Assembly: GCF_000974785.1 (NCBI RefSeq)
Contig: NZ_BBWV01000003.1
Location: 62,001-126,000, forward strand
Source: Flavihumibacter petaseus NBRC 106054
GTDB taxonomy: Bacteria; Bacteroidota; Bacteroidia; Chitinophagales; Chitinophagaceae
Length of the DNA stretch: 64,000 nucleotides
Direction of reading: 5' to 3'
The first letter of the stretch is position 1, and every line of letters starts with the position of its first letter. The notes beneath the pieces are model-generated. The model ran no database searches, had not been told where the DNA came from, and was given only the letters and a program-made list of their open reading frames with translations. A program made the translations under genes and the position numbers. This document shows, one piece after another, positions 26,523-36,070 of the stretch.

Positions 26523-26876
26523 GTGTACACACCACGCGAACTCAATAAACTGCTGTTTGAAGTCATCATGGCAGGCAATCTGCCCATAAAAGATTCCTGT
26601 GCCGGTGGGCACAAAATCATCATCGCCCAGGAAGTATTTGCCGACGGACATATCATTGAAACAGACATCGTCAATGGCGCCAGGGTTTACCAGCCCACTG
26701 CTCATGGTATTGAATTCCTGATCAATGGCGGTTATGAATACCAGGCACTGCAGCAACAACGCACTGCAGTAACCAGCAGCCAACCTTTGCGTCTGCCGAA
26801 ATGGCGATCCTGGGCCTTCGGACTCGCCGGCGCGGCACTGGGCGTATTGGCCGCCCACTTTCTCAACCGGCAGTAA
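26523..26876 (+). CDS. Small protein with a C-terminal membrane helix
   Basis: The 117-residue protein begins at a GTG (26523) as YTPRELNKLLFEVIMAGNLP. It has a cytosolic domain of about 85 residues with a DSCAGGHKIIIAQEVF segment, followed by a Gly/Ala-rich membrane helix (WAFGLAGAALGVLAAHFL, about 96-113). It looks like a tail-anchored protein. No family was recognised. It precedes the propeller-phosphoesterase gene by 30 bases and may share its transcript. Confidence 0.5.
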   Translation: MYTPRELNKLLFEVIMAGNLPIKDSCAGGHKIIIAQEVFADGHIIETDIVNGARVYQPTAHGIEFLINGGYEYQALQQQRTAVTSSQPLRLPKWRSWAFGLAGAALGVLAAHFLNRQ

Positions 26877-26906
26877 TCCGGTCCGGATTGTTCAATATAT
26901 TTAGGC

Positions 26907-29498
26907 ATGAAGACAAAGTGCTTATTGGCTGCCTTTCTTTTGCTGGCCTTCGAAATCTCTCCGGCGCAGGACACCGCCAATATCCCTGAACACAGGATAG
27001 ACATCCGTAAACCGGTTGATACAGCCTGGAGCAATCAGCTTGCAGGGAAAGACCTCCTACCAAATGGGCACTTACTTCAACCAGCGGGACAAAGCCTGAC
27101 CTTACCCAAACCCTCAGACTATGAATCCGCCAAACGTGTACTCAACCTCGAATTCGCCCACCATAAAAAACTGCTCATTGCAAAAGCCAACCGGCAACTG
27201 TATTTTATTGATGCCGCCAGTTTCAACACCCTTAACGCATTCGACTACCAGGATAAGGAAGCCGGTTCCATGAACGGCCTCGCGGTGAACAGCAATGATT
27301 CCACGATTTATTTTACCGGCCTGAATAAGAACCTCTACGTGGGTAATGTGAGCCCGTCAGGAAAATTTACCCTCATCCGGAAGATCGACCTGTCCCTCAA
27401 CAAAAAGAACACTAACCCGCTGGGCATCGGGTTGTGCAGCAACAATATCGCGTTCGTCGCCCTGGCAATAGCCAATCGTATTGCCGTGGTAGACCTGGCG
27501 AAAGGCACCCTGCTCACCACGATCCCCGTTGGCGTTTGTCCTTATGCTGTCGTGATCTCCAAAGACAAAAAACTGGCTTTTGTCAGCAATTTCGGCGGAC
27601 CGCACCCTGGCAAGAATGACCGCACAGAAACAACTGCCGGAAGCCCGGTTGCTGTTGATGAACGTTCCGTCGCGCTGCGCGGTTCCGTAACCGTTATCGA
27701 TATCAAATCAAGAAAAGCAATTGCTGACATCACCACACGCATCCAGCCCGAAGCAATGGCCTTGTCCCCTGACGGTAAATTGTTGTATGTAACGGACGAC
27801 AGTGGCGACGGCATCAGCGTGATCGATACAAAAACCTTCGCTGTTGTGCAGACCATCAATACGAAACCGGATCCTGCACTTCCTTATGGCAGTCTTACTA
27901 CCGGGCTGTGCTTTACTGAAGACGGCAAAACCCTGCTCGCTGCCAATGCCGGCAACAATTCCATTGCGCTCATTGATGTGCAGCAGCCAGGCAAAACACC
28001 GTATGGTTTTATTGCTGCCGGCGGCTTCCCCGGGGCAGTCAATGTTGCGGGCAACAACCTTTTTATCGGCAATGTAACTGCCACAAGAGGAGAAATGCAG
28101 AAAGTGGAGCTCCCCGCCAGCAAGGCTGCAGCCGAAACCTATACGGCAGCTGCGCGCAAAGGCTTTCACTATATCGACCTGTTAAGAGCCCAGGCTGCTG
28201 CCAATCCCAATGCAGTCGCCAAACCGGTGCCCGACAATCCCGGCGAGCCGTCGCTCATCAAACACGTGGTATACATCATCAAGGAGAATAAAAAATTTGA
28301 CCAGGTGCTGGGTGATTTCGGGAAAGGCAACTGCGACCCTGGTCTCGTGGAGTTCGGAAAAACCACCACGCCCAACACGCATGCGCTGGCCCGCCAGTTT
28401 GTGCTGCTCGACAACTACTATTGTAATGGCGTCAACTCCAGTGACGGCCACCACTGGGCGGTTCAGGGCATTACAACACCGTACCATGAAAAGGATTTTT
28501 CCATGGGGCACTGTGCCTATGATTTCGGAACGGACCCGCTCGCTTACGCGGGTTGCGGTTTTATCTGGAATCACCTGATGCGGAAAGGCATATCCTTCCG
28601 GAATTTCGGGGAAACCGACCTGGCGGAGATCACCAAAGGCAAAACCTGGACTGACGTTTATGAGTCCTGGATGAATAAGAACGATTCTGCACAGTACAAG
28701 TGCGTCTACAATATGAAAAGCCTGGAGAAATACAGTGACCTGCGATATCCCGGATGGAATATGAACATCACGGACCAGGTGCGGGCAGACGTCTTTATCC
28801 AGGCGCTGAAAGAATATGAAGCTGCTGGCAGCCTGCCGGAATTTATCATCATTTACCTGCCCAATGATCATACGTCGGGATACAGTGAAAAGAATCCCAC
28901 GCCGCGGGCCTACGTGACGGATAACGACTGGGCGACGGGCAGGGTAGTAGAAGCGCTGTCGAAGAGTCTGTTCTGGAAGGATATGGCGATCTTCATCAAT
29001 GAGGATGATCCGCAAAGTGGTACGGACCATGTGGACGGGCACCGCTCGATCTGTATGGTAGCGGGTCCATACGTTAAGCGGGATGCGGTAATCAGCCGCT
29101 TCTATAACCAGTCGTCGGTGCTGCATACGATCTGCCGGATCTTTGGCGTGCAACCGATGAACCAGCTGGTGGCATCGTCACCGGTAATGTCCGAGTGCTT
29201 TCAGCAACTGCCGGATTATTCGGGTTATACCTGCCTTCAACCTGCTATTCCCATCAATGAGATGAATCCACCCAAAACTGCTTTCACCAGCAAAACCACG
29301 GCCCGCCTGGCACCGCTCACGGCGAAAATGGATTTCTCCAGGCCCGACCTCATCGATAAGGATGCCCTGGTGTTCAGTGAATACGTCTGGTCCACTATCC
29401 ACGGCGACAAACCTTTCCCCAAAGCCTATTTTGGCGCGCACCAGAAAGGCCTTAAAGCGCTTGGATTAAAGGTTGAACCCAAAGATGACGACGATTAG
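26907..29498 (+). CDS. Secreted beta-propeller plus phosphoesterase fusion
   Basis: The 863-residue protein has a signal peptide (residues 1-20). A YncE-like beta-propeller follows (about 80-420), with repeats such as KLAFVSNFGGPHP, MALSPDGKLLYVTDD and TGLCFTEDGKTLLAANAG. The C-terminal domain (about 450-770) is of the phosphoesterase/acid-phosphatase-phospholipase-C type: IKHVVYIIKENKKFDQVLGD, NGVNSSDGHHWAVQG and INEDDPQSGTDHVDGHRS. Such proteins cleave phosphate esters outside the cytosol; the propeller may bind substrate or partner. With the fused phosphatase 1.5 kb upstream it makes this a phosphate-ester-rich neighbourhood. Confidence 0.88.
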   Translation: MKTKCLLAAFLLLAFEISPAQDTANIPEHRIDIRKPVDTAWSNQLAGKDLLPNGHLLQPAGQSLTLPKPSDYESAKRVLNLEFAHHKKLLIAKANRQLYFIDAASFNTLNAFDYQDKEAGSMNGLAVNSNDSTIYFTGLNKNLYVGNVSPSGKFTLIRKIDLSLNKKNTNPLGIGLCSNNIAFVALAIANRIAVVDLAKGTLLTTIPVGVCPYAVVISKDKKLAFVSNFGGPHPGKNDRTETTAGSPVAVDERSVALRGSVTVIDIKSRKAIADITTRIQPEAMALSPDGKLLYVTDDSGDGISVIDTKTFAVVQTINTKPDPALPYGSLTTGLCFTEDGKTLLAANAGNNSIALIDVQQPGKTPYGFIAAGGFPGAVNVAGNNLFIGNVTATRGEMQKVELPASKAAAETYTAAARKGFHYIDLLRAQAAANPNAVAKPVPDNPGEPSLIKHVVYIIKENKKFDQVLGDFGKGNCDPGLVEFGKTTTPNTHALARQFVLLDNYYCNGVNSSDGHHWAVQGITTPYHEKDFSMGHCAYDFGTDPLAYAGCGFIWNHLMRKGISFRNFGETDLAEITKGKTWTDVYESWMNKNDSAQYKCVYNMKSLEKYSDLRYPGWNMNITDQVRADVFIQALKEYEAAGSLPEFIIIYLPNDHTSGYSEKNPTPRAYVTDNDWATGRVVEALSKSLFWKDMAIFINEDDPQSGTDHVDGHRSICMVAGPYVKRDAVISRFYNQSSVLHTICRIFGVQPMNQLVASSPVMSECFQQLPDYSGYTCLQPAIPINEMNPPKTAFTSKTTARLAPLTAKMDFSRPDLIDKDALVFSEYVWSTIHGDKPFPKAYFGAHQKGLKALGLKVEPKDDDD

Positions 29499-29597
29499 CT
29501 ATAGGACAGACACCTTCTCTTACTTTATCAGGTACGCGCTGAAATAACAATGATGATTCTATCCTACCTCGTGATATAACGGGTTTATTTTGCCGGA

Positions 29598-30188
29598 ATG
29601 ACAGCAACACCAGTATTTCACCCGACCAGCGTCGCTTCCTGGAGAAAATGGCTGGAGAAAAATCACCAGATCCACAAAGCAGTCTGGCTGGTCTGTTATA
29701 CCAAGAACGCCAAAAAGAAATCTATCAGCTGGAGTGATGCGGTAGATGTTGCCCTTTGCTTTGGATGGATTGACAGCAAGAAGATCAAAATCGATGAAGA
29801 AACGTCCCACCAGTTTTTCAGTCAGCGAAAGAAAAACAGTACCTGGAGCAGGATCAACAAGAACAAAGTGGAGCGCCTGATCGAAAGTGGCAGGATGGCT
29901 GAAGCAGGTTTGAAAAGCATTGAAATTGCCAGGCAGAATGGTTCCTGGAACCTCCTGGATGCCGTCGAAAACCTGACTATTCCCGAAGATCTTGAAAAGG
30001 CATTCCGGCAGCACAAGGGAACGAAGCAATACTTCCTGACGCTTAGCAAGTCCCTCAAAAAAATGCTGCTGCAATGGCTGGTACTGGCCAAACGCCCTGA
30101 AACACGGCAAAAACGCATTGATGAAATTGTGGCAGAAGCAATACAGCAAAAAGTGCCAAAACCATTTTCCCGAACGAGAAACATTTGA
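29598..30188 (+). CDS. YdeI/OmpD-associated family protein
   Basis: The 196-residue protein shows the family pattern: SWRKWLEKNHQIHKAVWLVCY (13-33), ISWSDAVDVALCFGWIDSKK (43-62), FFSQRKKNSTWSRINKNKVERL (about 73-94) and a basic C-terminus. The family is often annotated as bacteriocin-protection or OmpD-associated, but the biochemical role is not established. It is probably cytosolic. It converges with the AraC gene at 30216. Confidence 0.85.
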   Translation: MTATPVFHPTSVASWRKWLEKNHQIHKAVWLVCYTKNAKKKSISWSDAVDVALCFGWIDSKKIKIDEETSHQFFSQRKKNSTWSRINKNKVERLIESGRMAEAGLKSIEIARQNGSWNLLDAVENLTIPEDLEKAFRQHKGTKQYFLTLSKSLKKMLLQWLVLAKRPETRQKRIDEIVAEAIQQKVPKPFSRTRNI

Positions 30189-30215
30189 TACAATGCATAT
30201 AAAGCACCCCCGTTC

Positions 30216-31013
30216 TTATCGCTCGCCCACCGCTGAAGGATTCACCCCATACAGCTCCTTGAACGCGGTTGAAAAATGCGACAGGTTCTCAAACCCAACA
30301 CGCAGATAAACATCGCTGGCCTTCTGATGCTTTTCTTTTATCAGGTAATACGCTTTTTCGAGGCGTTGCGTTTTTAACCATTTCTCAGGTGTCAGGGCAA
30401 AGGCTTTCTGGAAATCCCTTTTAAACGTGGACAAGCTCCTCCCGCTGAGTCGCGCAAATTCAGTGAGCGCTACATTGAACTCAAAATTCTTCAGCATAAA
30501 GGATTCCAGGTCGATCTTGTGCGGTTCACTGAAATCGAAAAGCAAACCCCGCAATGCTGGTCCCGCGGACAATAGCAGTTCTATGGCTTCTGTTGTTTTC
30601 AGATCCTGGAGCGCCGGGGTCAATGACCCGGGGTGATCGTAATAGGGCAGGAGAGAAGCAAAGAACGCGCTTAGAAACGCATTAGGGGTAAGTCCCAGGA
30701 TCCGCGGTCCGGAATACCGTGGCAGCGCATCGATCCCTTTTTCCGCCGCATAGCGGCGCAATGCATCCTGGGTAAGATAGATCGTAACAGATTTAAACGG
30801 ATCGCCGGAACTGCCAGGCGATTTCTCACCCCGCGCCAGCTGGTTCCTGCTCACCAGCACCATATCACCCGCCTGATAGTTTTTAAGGCCATCAGGCGTG
30901 GTGAAGCGGACCGTGCCGGACTGGATAAATGTGAGTGCGTGCTCTTCCACCACTTTTTCGCGGTCAAATGTACCCTGGTAGTAGCAGGAATATAATATGG
31001 CGGACTTTCTCAC
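30216..31013 (-). CDS. AraC-family transcriptional regulator
   Basis: The 265-residue protein has an N-terminal cupin-like effector part (about 10-120, FTTPDGLKNYQAGDMVLVSR) and a C-terminal AraC DNA-binding domain with two helix-turn-helices, including LSTFKRDFQKAF (about 193-204) and VGFENLSHFSTAFKELYGVNP (about 238-258). The start is a GTG at 31013. The gene follows an SDR gene on the same strand with 9 bases between them, so the regulator probably controls or is co-expressed with that enzyme. Confidence 0.9.
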   Translation of the reverse strand: MRKSAILYSCYYQGTFDREKVVEEHALTFIQSGTVRFTTPDGLKNYQAGDMVLVSRNQLARGEKSPGSSGDPFKSVTIYLTQDALRRYAAEKGIDALPRYSGPRILGLTPNAFLSAFFASLLPYYDHPGSLTPALQDLKTTEAIELLLSAGPALRGLLFDFSEPHKIDLESFMLKNFEFNVALTEFARLSGRSLSTFKRDFQKAFALTPEKWLKTQRLEKAYYLIKEKHQKASDVYLRVGFENLSHFSTAFKELYGVNPSAVGER

Positions 31014-31022
31014 GACTGTAAA

Positions 31023-31835
31023 TTAAGACAGCATTTCGGTGATCATGGCATCAAAAGCTTCATCGGTCATGTTTTTCCGGGATTCCAGCAGCTCCGCTGC
31101 AAAGGCTCCGCCAACGTACCGTGCTTTCGGTCGTTCTGCTGTGAGCGCTTCCATGATCAGGTCGGCGATCACAACCGGGTCCGCACCTGCGGCATCACTT
31201 GTTTTCAAACCATTGTGGCGTTTTGCTGCCGCTGTTTCATATGCGGTCCCCTCTGCATGCAGCAGCATATTGTCCACCGCGATGGATCCCCATTCGGTTT
31301 TGACAGCGCCGGGTTCAATCACGATCACGTCAATGCCGAATGGCCTCACTTCCTGCCGGAGTGCATCACTCCATCCTTCCAGCGCGAATTTGCTCGCATG
31401 ATACCAGCCACCGAAAGCTGTAGCCAGTTTTCCGCCGATGGAGGACACGTTCACGATCTTCCCCCATCCTTTTGCCCGCATGGCGGGCAACACCAGCTGC
31501 ACCAAACGGGCGGGCCCAATCAAATTGACTTCCATCTGGTAGCGGGCTTTATCCATCGGAATCTGCTCGATCGGCCCAAATTCCCCATATCCCGCATTGT
31601 TGATCAGGATATCAATGGCGCCGTCACTTTCCATGATACGGTTCACGGCGGCGCTGATCGACGCTTCATCCGCCACATCCATAGCCAGCGGCGTGATACC
31701 TTCCGCTGCCAGGCCCTGCATCCTGGCCGTGCTGCGGCCGGCACCGTACACTTTATGTCCTGCTTTTGCCAGTGCGATGGCGGTTGCTTTTCCTATACCG
31801 GATGATGCCCCGGTGATCAATACTGTTTTGCGCAT
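31023..31835 (-). CDS. Short-chain dehydrogenase/reductase
   Basis: The 270-residue protein carries TGASSGIGKATAIALAKAGH (7-26), NNAGYGEFG and the catalytic YHASKFALEGWSDALR. It is a classical NAD(P)-dependent SDR of unknown substrate. It forms a two-gene unit with the downstream AraC regulator. About 125 bases separate its start from the end of the GH35 gene on the same strand. Confidence 0.9.
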   Translation of the reverse strand: MRKTVLITGASSGIGKATAIALAKAGHKVYGAGRSTARMQGLAAEGITPLAMDVADEASISAAVNRIMESDGAIDILINNAGYGEFGPIEQIPMDKARYQMEVNLIGPARLVQLVLPAMRAKGWGKIVNVSSIGGKLATAFGGWYHASKFALEGWSDALRQEVRPFGIDVIVIEPGAVKTEWGSIAVDNMLLHAEGTAYETAAAKRHNGLKTSDAAGADPVVIADLIMEALTAERPKARYVGGAFAAELLESRKNMTDEAFDAMITEMLS

Positions 31836-31959
31836 AATTGATGTTTTTATTATGACACAAATTTCAGACGCGAAGGGGCCTCACTGGTTTTGCCAGCAGG
31901 CCAAAGTGGTTTGCTCAACGGGTCAATAAAAAAAGCTTCACAGTTACGAAATTGACATC

Positions 31960-34290
31960 CTATAAACCTTTAAAAAGGGTCTTGCTGAGGTAAACCTTGT
32001 AGTCTTTGATCCGGCCGTTGGGCGAATCCTGCCGCGGCAGGTATTTCAGACCACTCACCTTATGGCTGCCACCAAGATCAATCACAATGGCATGCGGATG
32101 TTTCGGTTGATTACCCTGCCACTGCGTATGCCAGAGAGAAGTGGGCTGCAGGTCAAACACGTTATCGGCCTTTCCGTCATCGCCATCCACTTCCTCACTG
32201 TCTGCATACAGCACTTTCCATTGTGTACGGGGTATTTCCCGGCCCTGCTCATCCAGCAGGTACAATTCGGCCACTGTAGTAAACGGATCTTCATTGCGTT
32301 GGGAATTCAGCGCTTCCAGGCAGAGATAACGGCCCTGCGCCACATCGAAACGAATGGTCTGCAGTTCGATTCCCCCGGGAAATTCACCGGTGTGCACAGG
32401 AACTGCCCCGGCAAGGTCCAGGGACTGACCAGCTTTGCGGTGCTTCCGCAGCTTCGCCGTTTCTTTCAGGTCATCCAGCAGCGGCTTTGCAAGTCCCGCC
32501 AATATCGGTTGTACAGCACCGGTATAATCGAGCACCACCACTTCATTGCTTCCTTCCTTCAGCCACGGTCCCGGTACATACATCGTTTGCGTGGGACCGA
32601 TATTCCAGTAGCGCCCGAGGCAATGACCGTTGATCCAGACCAGGCCCTTGCCCCATTTGCTGACGTCCAGGAAAGTATCGCCCGTTTTGGTGAGCTGGAA
32701 CCTGCCGCGGTGAAAAGCGGGCCGGGTAGTTGTTCCCGCCTTGAACTTTACGTAACCAGGAATACCATCGTTACTCAACGCGATCGGGTATACTTTCCAG
32801 TTGACAAGGTCTTTTGTACTACCATCGGGATTCGTCACCATCACTTTTTCCGTAATGCCCTTGCGGTCGTGCAGCTGACTGCCGAAATTCACCCGGCCCA
32901 TTGCTTCTACAAGGATATCCAGCACATCGCCTTTTTTCGTTACCGGAAGGCTGACCCTGTTTTCATTTCTTCTCCGGTCGAGTGTGGCGATCTTTTTTCC
33001 ATTCACATATACTAAAGCAAAATCATGCACTTCCTGGATGAACAGGGTAGTAGCGGGCCCGCCCGGCAAAGCAGTTCGGTAAAGGATGCTGCCATAACCC
33101 TGGTTGTATGCTTCCATATTGCGTGGATGCTCGTCTGTGACAAAGGGTGGCAGGTTAGAGAATACCGGTGCAGTCTCCGTGGTGCGGAAAGGCGGGATCG
33201 TAATGACGGCATTCCTGGCGGGCACATCCGGCAGCGTTTCGCCTTCCTGCAGGTAGCCGGCAAAAAGCTTGCGCAACGCATAGAATTTATCCGTGTCCCA
33301 CCCCGCCTCACTGATCGGTGCATCGTAATCATAGCTGGAGGTTTGTGGCAGGAACGGCGGACAATTCGCACCGGACCATTGTCCGAAGCTGGTGCCGCCG
33401 TGCACCATATAAATGCTGAATGATGCCTTGTGGTCGAGCATATAGGCGAGTTCTTTCACCACATGGTCAATAGCACCAGTGTGGTGCCGTGTACCCCAGG
33501 AATCGAACCAGCCGGGATAATATTCTCCGCACATGAGCGGGCCGGTTTTCCGGATCTCGCGCAGCGCTTTGAAATTGGCTTCGGGATTGCCGCCGAAATT
33601 CACCACACTGAAGATCTCATCCCGCACGTCCTGCTTTAACTGGGAAGGGCCATCGCAGGTGAAGAGCGGAACGGTAAACCCGGCTTCCCAGATGTAGTCG
33701 CGGATCTTACCGATATACTCCTTATCGTTCCCGTAGGAACCATATTCGTTTTCCACCTGTGTCATGATGATGGGCCCGCCTGAAGTGATCTGCAGGGGCG
33801 CCAGTACACGGCCAACTTCTTTCAGGTAAAGCCGGCTGCGTTCCATGTAGTAAGGGTCTTGCGTGCGCAGTTTGATATCTTTTTGCTGCAACAGCCACCA
33901 GGGGAAACCACCGAATTCCCATTCTGCGCAGGAATAGGGACCGGGACGAAGGATGACGTATAACCCTTCCTGTTGGGCGAGCTTGCAGAAGGCTGCGGCA
34001 TCCGCTGCGCCCGACCAGTTGAAGTTGCCGGGCGTGGTTTCATGCAGGTTCCAGAAGAGGTAAGCACAAACGGTATTCAGGCCCATGGCCTTGGCCATCT
34101 TCAGCCGGTGTTGCCAGTATTCACGGGGGATCCGGGCGAAATGCATTTCACCACAGCGGATCACATAAGGTTGGCCATTCAGCAGAAAACTGCTGTCTGC
34201 AATGGCGAAGCCGTTGGGGCTGTTCGTTAACTGAGCTGTACCAGTGATCGCTAGGAGCAATGCGAAAAGAATAAAGCAGAAACGTTTCAT
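31960..34290 (-). CDS. Secreted GH35 beta-galactosidase
   Basis: The 776-residue enzyme starts at the ATG at 34290 with a signal peptide (MKRFCFILFALLLAITGTAQ). It has the GH35 catalytic domain: GEMHFARIPREYWQHRLKMA (about 33-52), GPYSCAEWEFGGFPWWL (about 103-119), the acid/base VENEYGSYG and the nucleophile region GEYYPGWFDSWG. The C-terminal half is beta-sandwich-like and ends with a discoidin-like segment. It cleaves terminal beta-galactosyl residues outside the cytosol. No SusCD pair is adjacent. Confidence 0.92.
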   Translation of the reverse strand: MKRFCFILFALLLAITGTAQLTNSPNGFAIADSSFLLNGQPYVIRCGEMHFARIPREYWQHRLKMAKAMGLNTVCAYLFWNLHETTPGNFNWSGAADAAAFCKLAQQEGLYVILRPGPYSCAEWEFGGFPWWLLQQKDIKLRTQDPYYMERSRLYLKEVGRVLAPLQITSGGPIIMTQVENEYGSYGNDKEYIGKIRDYIWEAGFTVPLFTCDGPSQLKQDVRDEIFSVVNFGGNPEANFKALREIRKTGPLMCGEYYPGWFDSWGTRHHTGAIDHVVKELAYMLDHKASFSIYMVHGGTSFGQWSGANCPPFLPQTSSYDYDAPISEAGWDTDKFYALRKLFAGYLQEGETLPDVPARNAVITIPPFRTTETAPVFSNLPPFVTDEHPRNMEAYNQGYGSILYRTALPGGPATTLFIQEVHDFALVYVNGKKIATLDRRRNENRVSLPVTKKGDVLDILVEAMGRVNFGSQLHDRKGITEKVMVTNPDGSTKDLVNWKVYPIALSNDGIPGYVKFKAGTTTRPAFHRGRFQLTKTGDTFLDVSKWGKGLVWINGHCLGRYWNIGPTQTMYVPGPWLKEGSNEVVVLDYTGAVQPILAGLAKPLLDDLKETAKLRKHRKAGQSLDLAGAVPVHTGEFPGGIELQTIRFDVAQGRYLCLEALNSQRNEDPFTTVAELYLLDEQGREIPRTQWKVLYADSEEVDGDDGKADNVFDLQPTSLWHTQWQGNQPKHPHAIVIDLGGSHKVSGLKYLPRQDSPNGRIKDYKVYLSKTLFKGL

Positions 34291-34490
34291 GAGTTTTTGT
34301 TTGGGCAATGGTTCCGGCAGAGCAATCGTTGAAAAAAAAAAAGGAAGGGATAAAAATAATGAAAAGCGGTTGTGCCTGCTTCGGGTTACACAATCGATTG
34401 CCGGGAGAAGATTTTTTTAAAATTGTGGTGAATCCACCTGGTGGGCCACCGGTGCCGGAAATAAAAGTGAAATAAGGATTTCCTGCGTTG

Positions 34491-35948
34491 TTACAACATA
34501 GGAGAGATCAGGCGCGCGCATTTTTCGCCCAGCTGTTTCATTACGGGACGGTTGCGCCAGGCGGCCGGATCTATTTTTTCTGCGTCCTGAAGATCCCTGT
34601 AAAAGACTTCGCGCAATGCCTTTGCCGCCTGTTCACCATATACGATGGCATTGACTTCAAAGTTCAGGTCGAAACTACGGTAATCCATATTCGCCGTTCC
34701 CACCATGGCGACGGAGTTGTCGGTCACGAGTGTCTTCGCATGTACAAAGCCTTTACGGTACAGGTAGATTGCTGCACCGGCTCTGAGCAGGTCGCCGTAG
34801 TTAGACCAGGCGGCAGCATTCACCACCCTGGAGTCGGATTTTCCGGGTACCAATATTTTCACCTGTACGCCGCTGAGGGATGCACTCATCAGCGCATCAA
34901 GAATACTTTCGCCGGGAATAAAATAAGGCGTGGTGATGAGAATTTCCTGCTTTGCCAGTTTGATGGCCTGCAGGATGGCAAAGAGAATGGTGGGACGGTC
35001 AGAGTCCGGTCCGCTGGCAGCGATCTGAACGATCGCATTTCCTTTCTGCTGCAACTGTGCGGGATCCGGGAAAAATTCGGGACAAGCCTGAAGGTGATCT
35101 TTCGCGCAGAAATTCCAGTCGCAGAGAAAGAGGTACTGCACGTAATACGCGCCGGCACCGTCAATGCGCAGGTGGGTGTCACGCCAGAAAAGTCTTTGAG
35201 GATTGGCATCGGTATTCACGTACCGTTCACTCACGTTGATGCCGCCGACGAATGCGGTGCAGCCATCGATCACAATGATCTTGCGGTGGTTGCGGTAGTT
35301 GAGCCGGTTGGCAAGTGCAATGAATCTGATCTTAGAGAATGGGAACACCCTGATACCGGCTGCTTTCATATGTTGCAGGGTTTTTTTCTTCAGCGCATGA
35401 CTGCCAAAATCATCATAGATGAAACGGACTGTCACGCCTTCATTTGATTTTTCGGTCAGTGCGTGGATCAGCTGTTGCCCGGTGTCGTCATCCTCAAAAA
35501 TATAGTACTCGATATGGATATGATGTTTTGCCTCGGCCACTGCGGCAAACACTTCGGGGAATTTTTCCTCGCCATTGATCAGCAGCTTCACGTCGTTTCC
35601 GGCGGTGAGTGCGCTGAGACTGTCCCGCGCCAGCAGCCAGGCCAGGGATTCCGCCGGGGCGACTGCGGCTGCGTGTTCCTTTGCGGTGACACGGGAGTAT
35701 TGAACGATATGCTGTTGCAGGTTGTCTGCCAGCGCGTCATCTCCCAGGATTTTCTTGCTAAACATTTTTCTTTTCCGGTAGTTGATGCCGAAAGAGAAAT
35801 AGACAAAGATACCGGCCAGCGGAAGAAAGATCACGAGCAGCAGGTAGGCGAGGGCTTTACTGGGCCTGCGGGTATCCCAGATGATGCGCAGGCAGACCAG
35901 CACCACGACCAGTGCGTAAAGGATTTCAGCCAGGATGGTCCATTTCAT
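34491..35948 (-). CDS. cls: Cardiolipin synthase
   Basis: The 485-residue protein has two N-terminal membrane helices (about 5-22 and 34-52) and two phospholipase-D-type HxKxxxxD motifs (H221/K223/D228 in HRKIIVID and H403/K405/D410 in HAKTLVTD). This is the structure of cardiolipin synthases, which join two phosphatidylglycerol molecules. It stands alone, and about 120 bases separate its start from the next minus-strand gene's stop at 36071. Confidence 0.93.
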   Translation of the reverse strand: MKWTILAEILYALVVVLVCLRIIWDTRRPSKALAYLLLVIFLPLAGIFVYFSFGINYRKRKMFSKKILGDDALADNLQQHIVQYSRVTAKEHAAAVAPAESLAWLLARDSLSALTAGNDVKLLINGEEKFPEVFAAVAEAKHHIHIEYYIFEDDDTGQQLIHALTEKSNEGVTVRFIYDDFGSHALKKKTLQHMKAAGIRVFPFSKIRFIALANRLNYRNHRKIIVIDGCTAFVGGINVSERYVNTDANPQRLFWRDTHLRIDGAGAYYVQYLFLCDWNFCAKDHLQACPEFFPDPAQLQQKGNAIVQIAASGPDSDRPTILFAILQAIKLAKQEILITTPYFIPGESILDALMSASLSGVQVKILVPGKSDSRVVNAAAWSNYGDLLRAGAAIYLYRKGFVHAKTLVTDNSVAMVGTANMDYRSFDLNFEVNAIVYGEQAAKALREVFYRDLQDAEKIDPAAWRNRPVMKQLGEKCARLISPML

Positions 35949-36070
35949 GTTCTCTCAGAAGACAGCCTCCCGGATGCCGTTCCGCCAGATTAAAAGATAT
36001 TTTCTGTCTATTAATACTTTATTATTTGCTAAAACAAATAAGCAATAATATCCTGAAGAAAATAACTATT

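Noticed and set aside
28182-29153. Long antisense frame opposite the propeller-phosphoesterase
   Set aside because: Its composition is a reflection of the sense codons and the sense gene has a clear domain match.
32062-33015. Long frame opposite the GH35 gene
   Set aside because: No domain match and no upstream room; the GH35 enzyme on the other strand is certain.
34488-35447. Long frame opposite the cardiolipin synthase
   Set aside because: The sense gene carries both HKD motifs; the antisense frame matches nothing.
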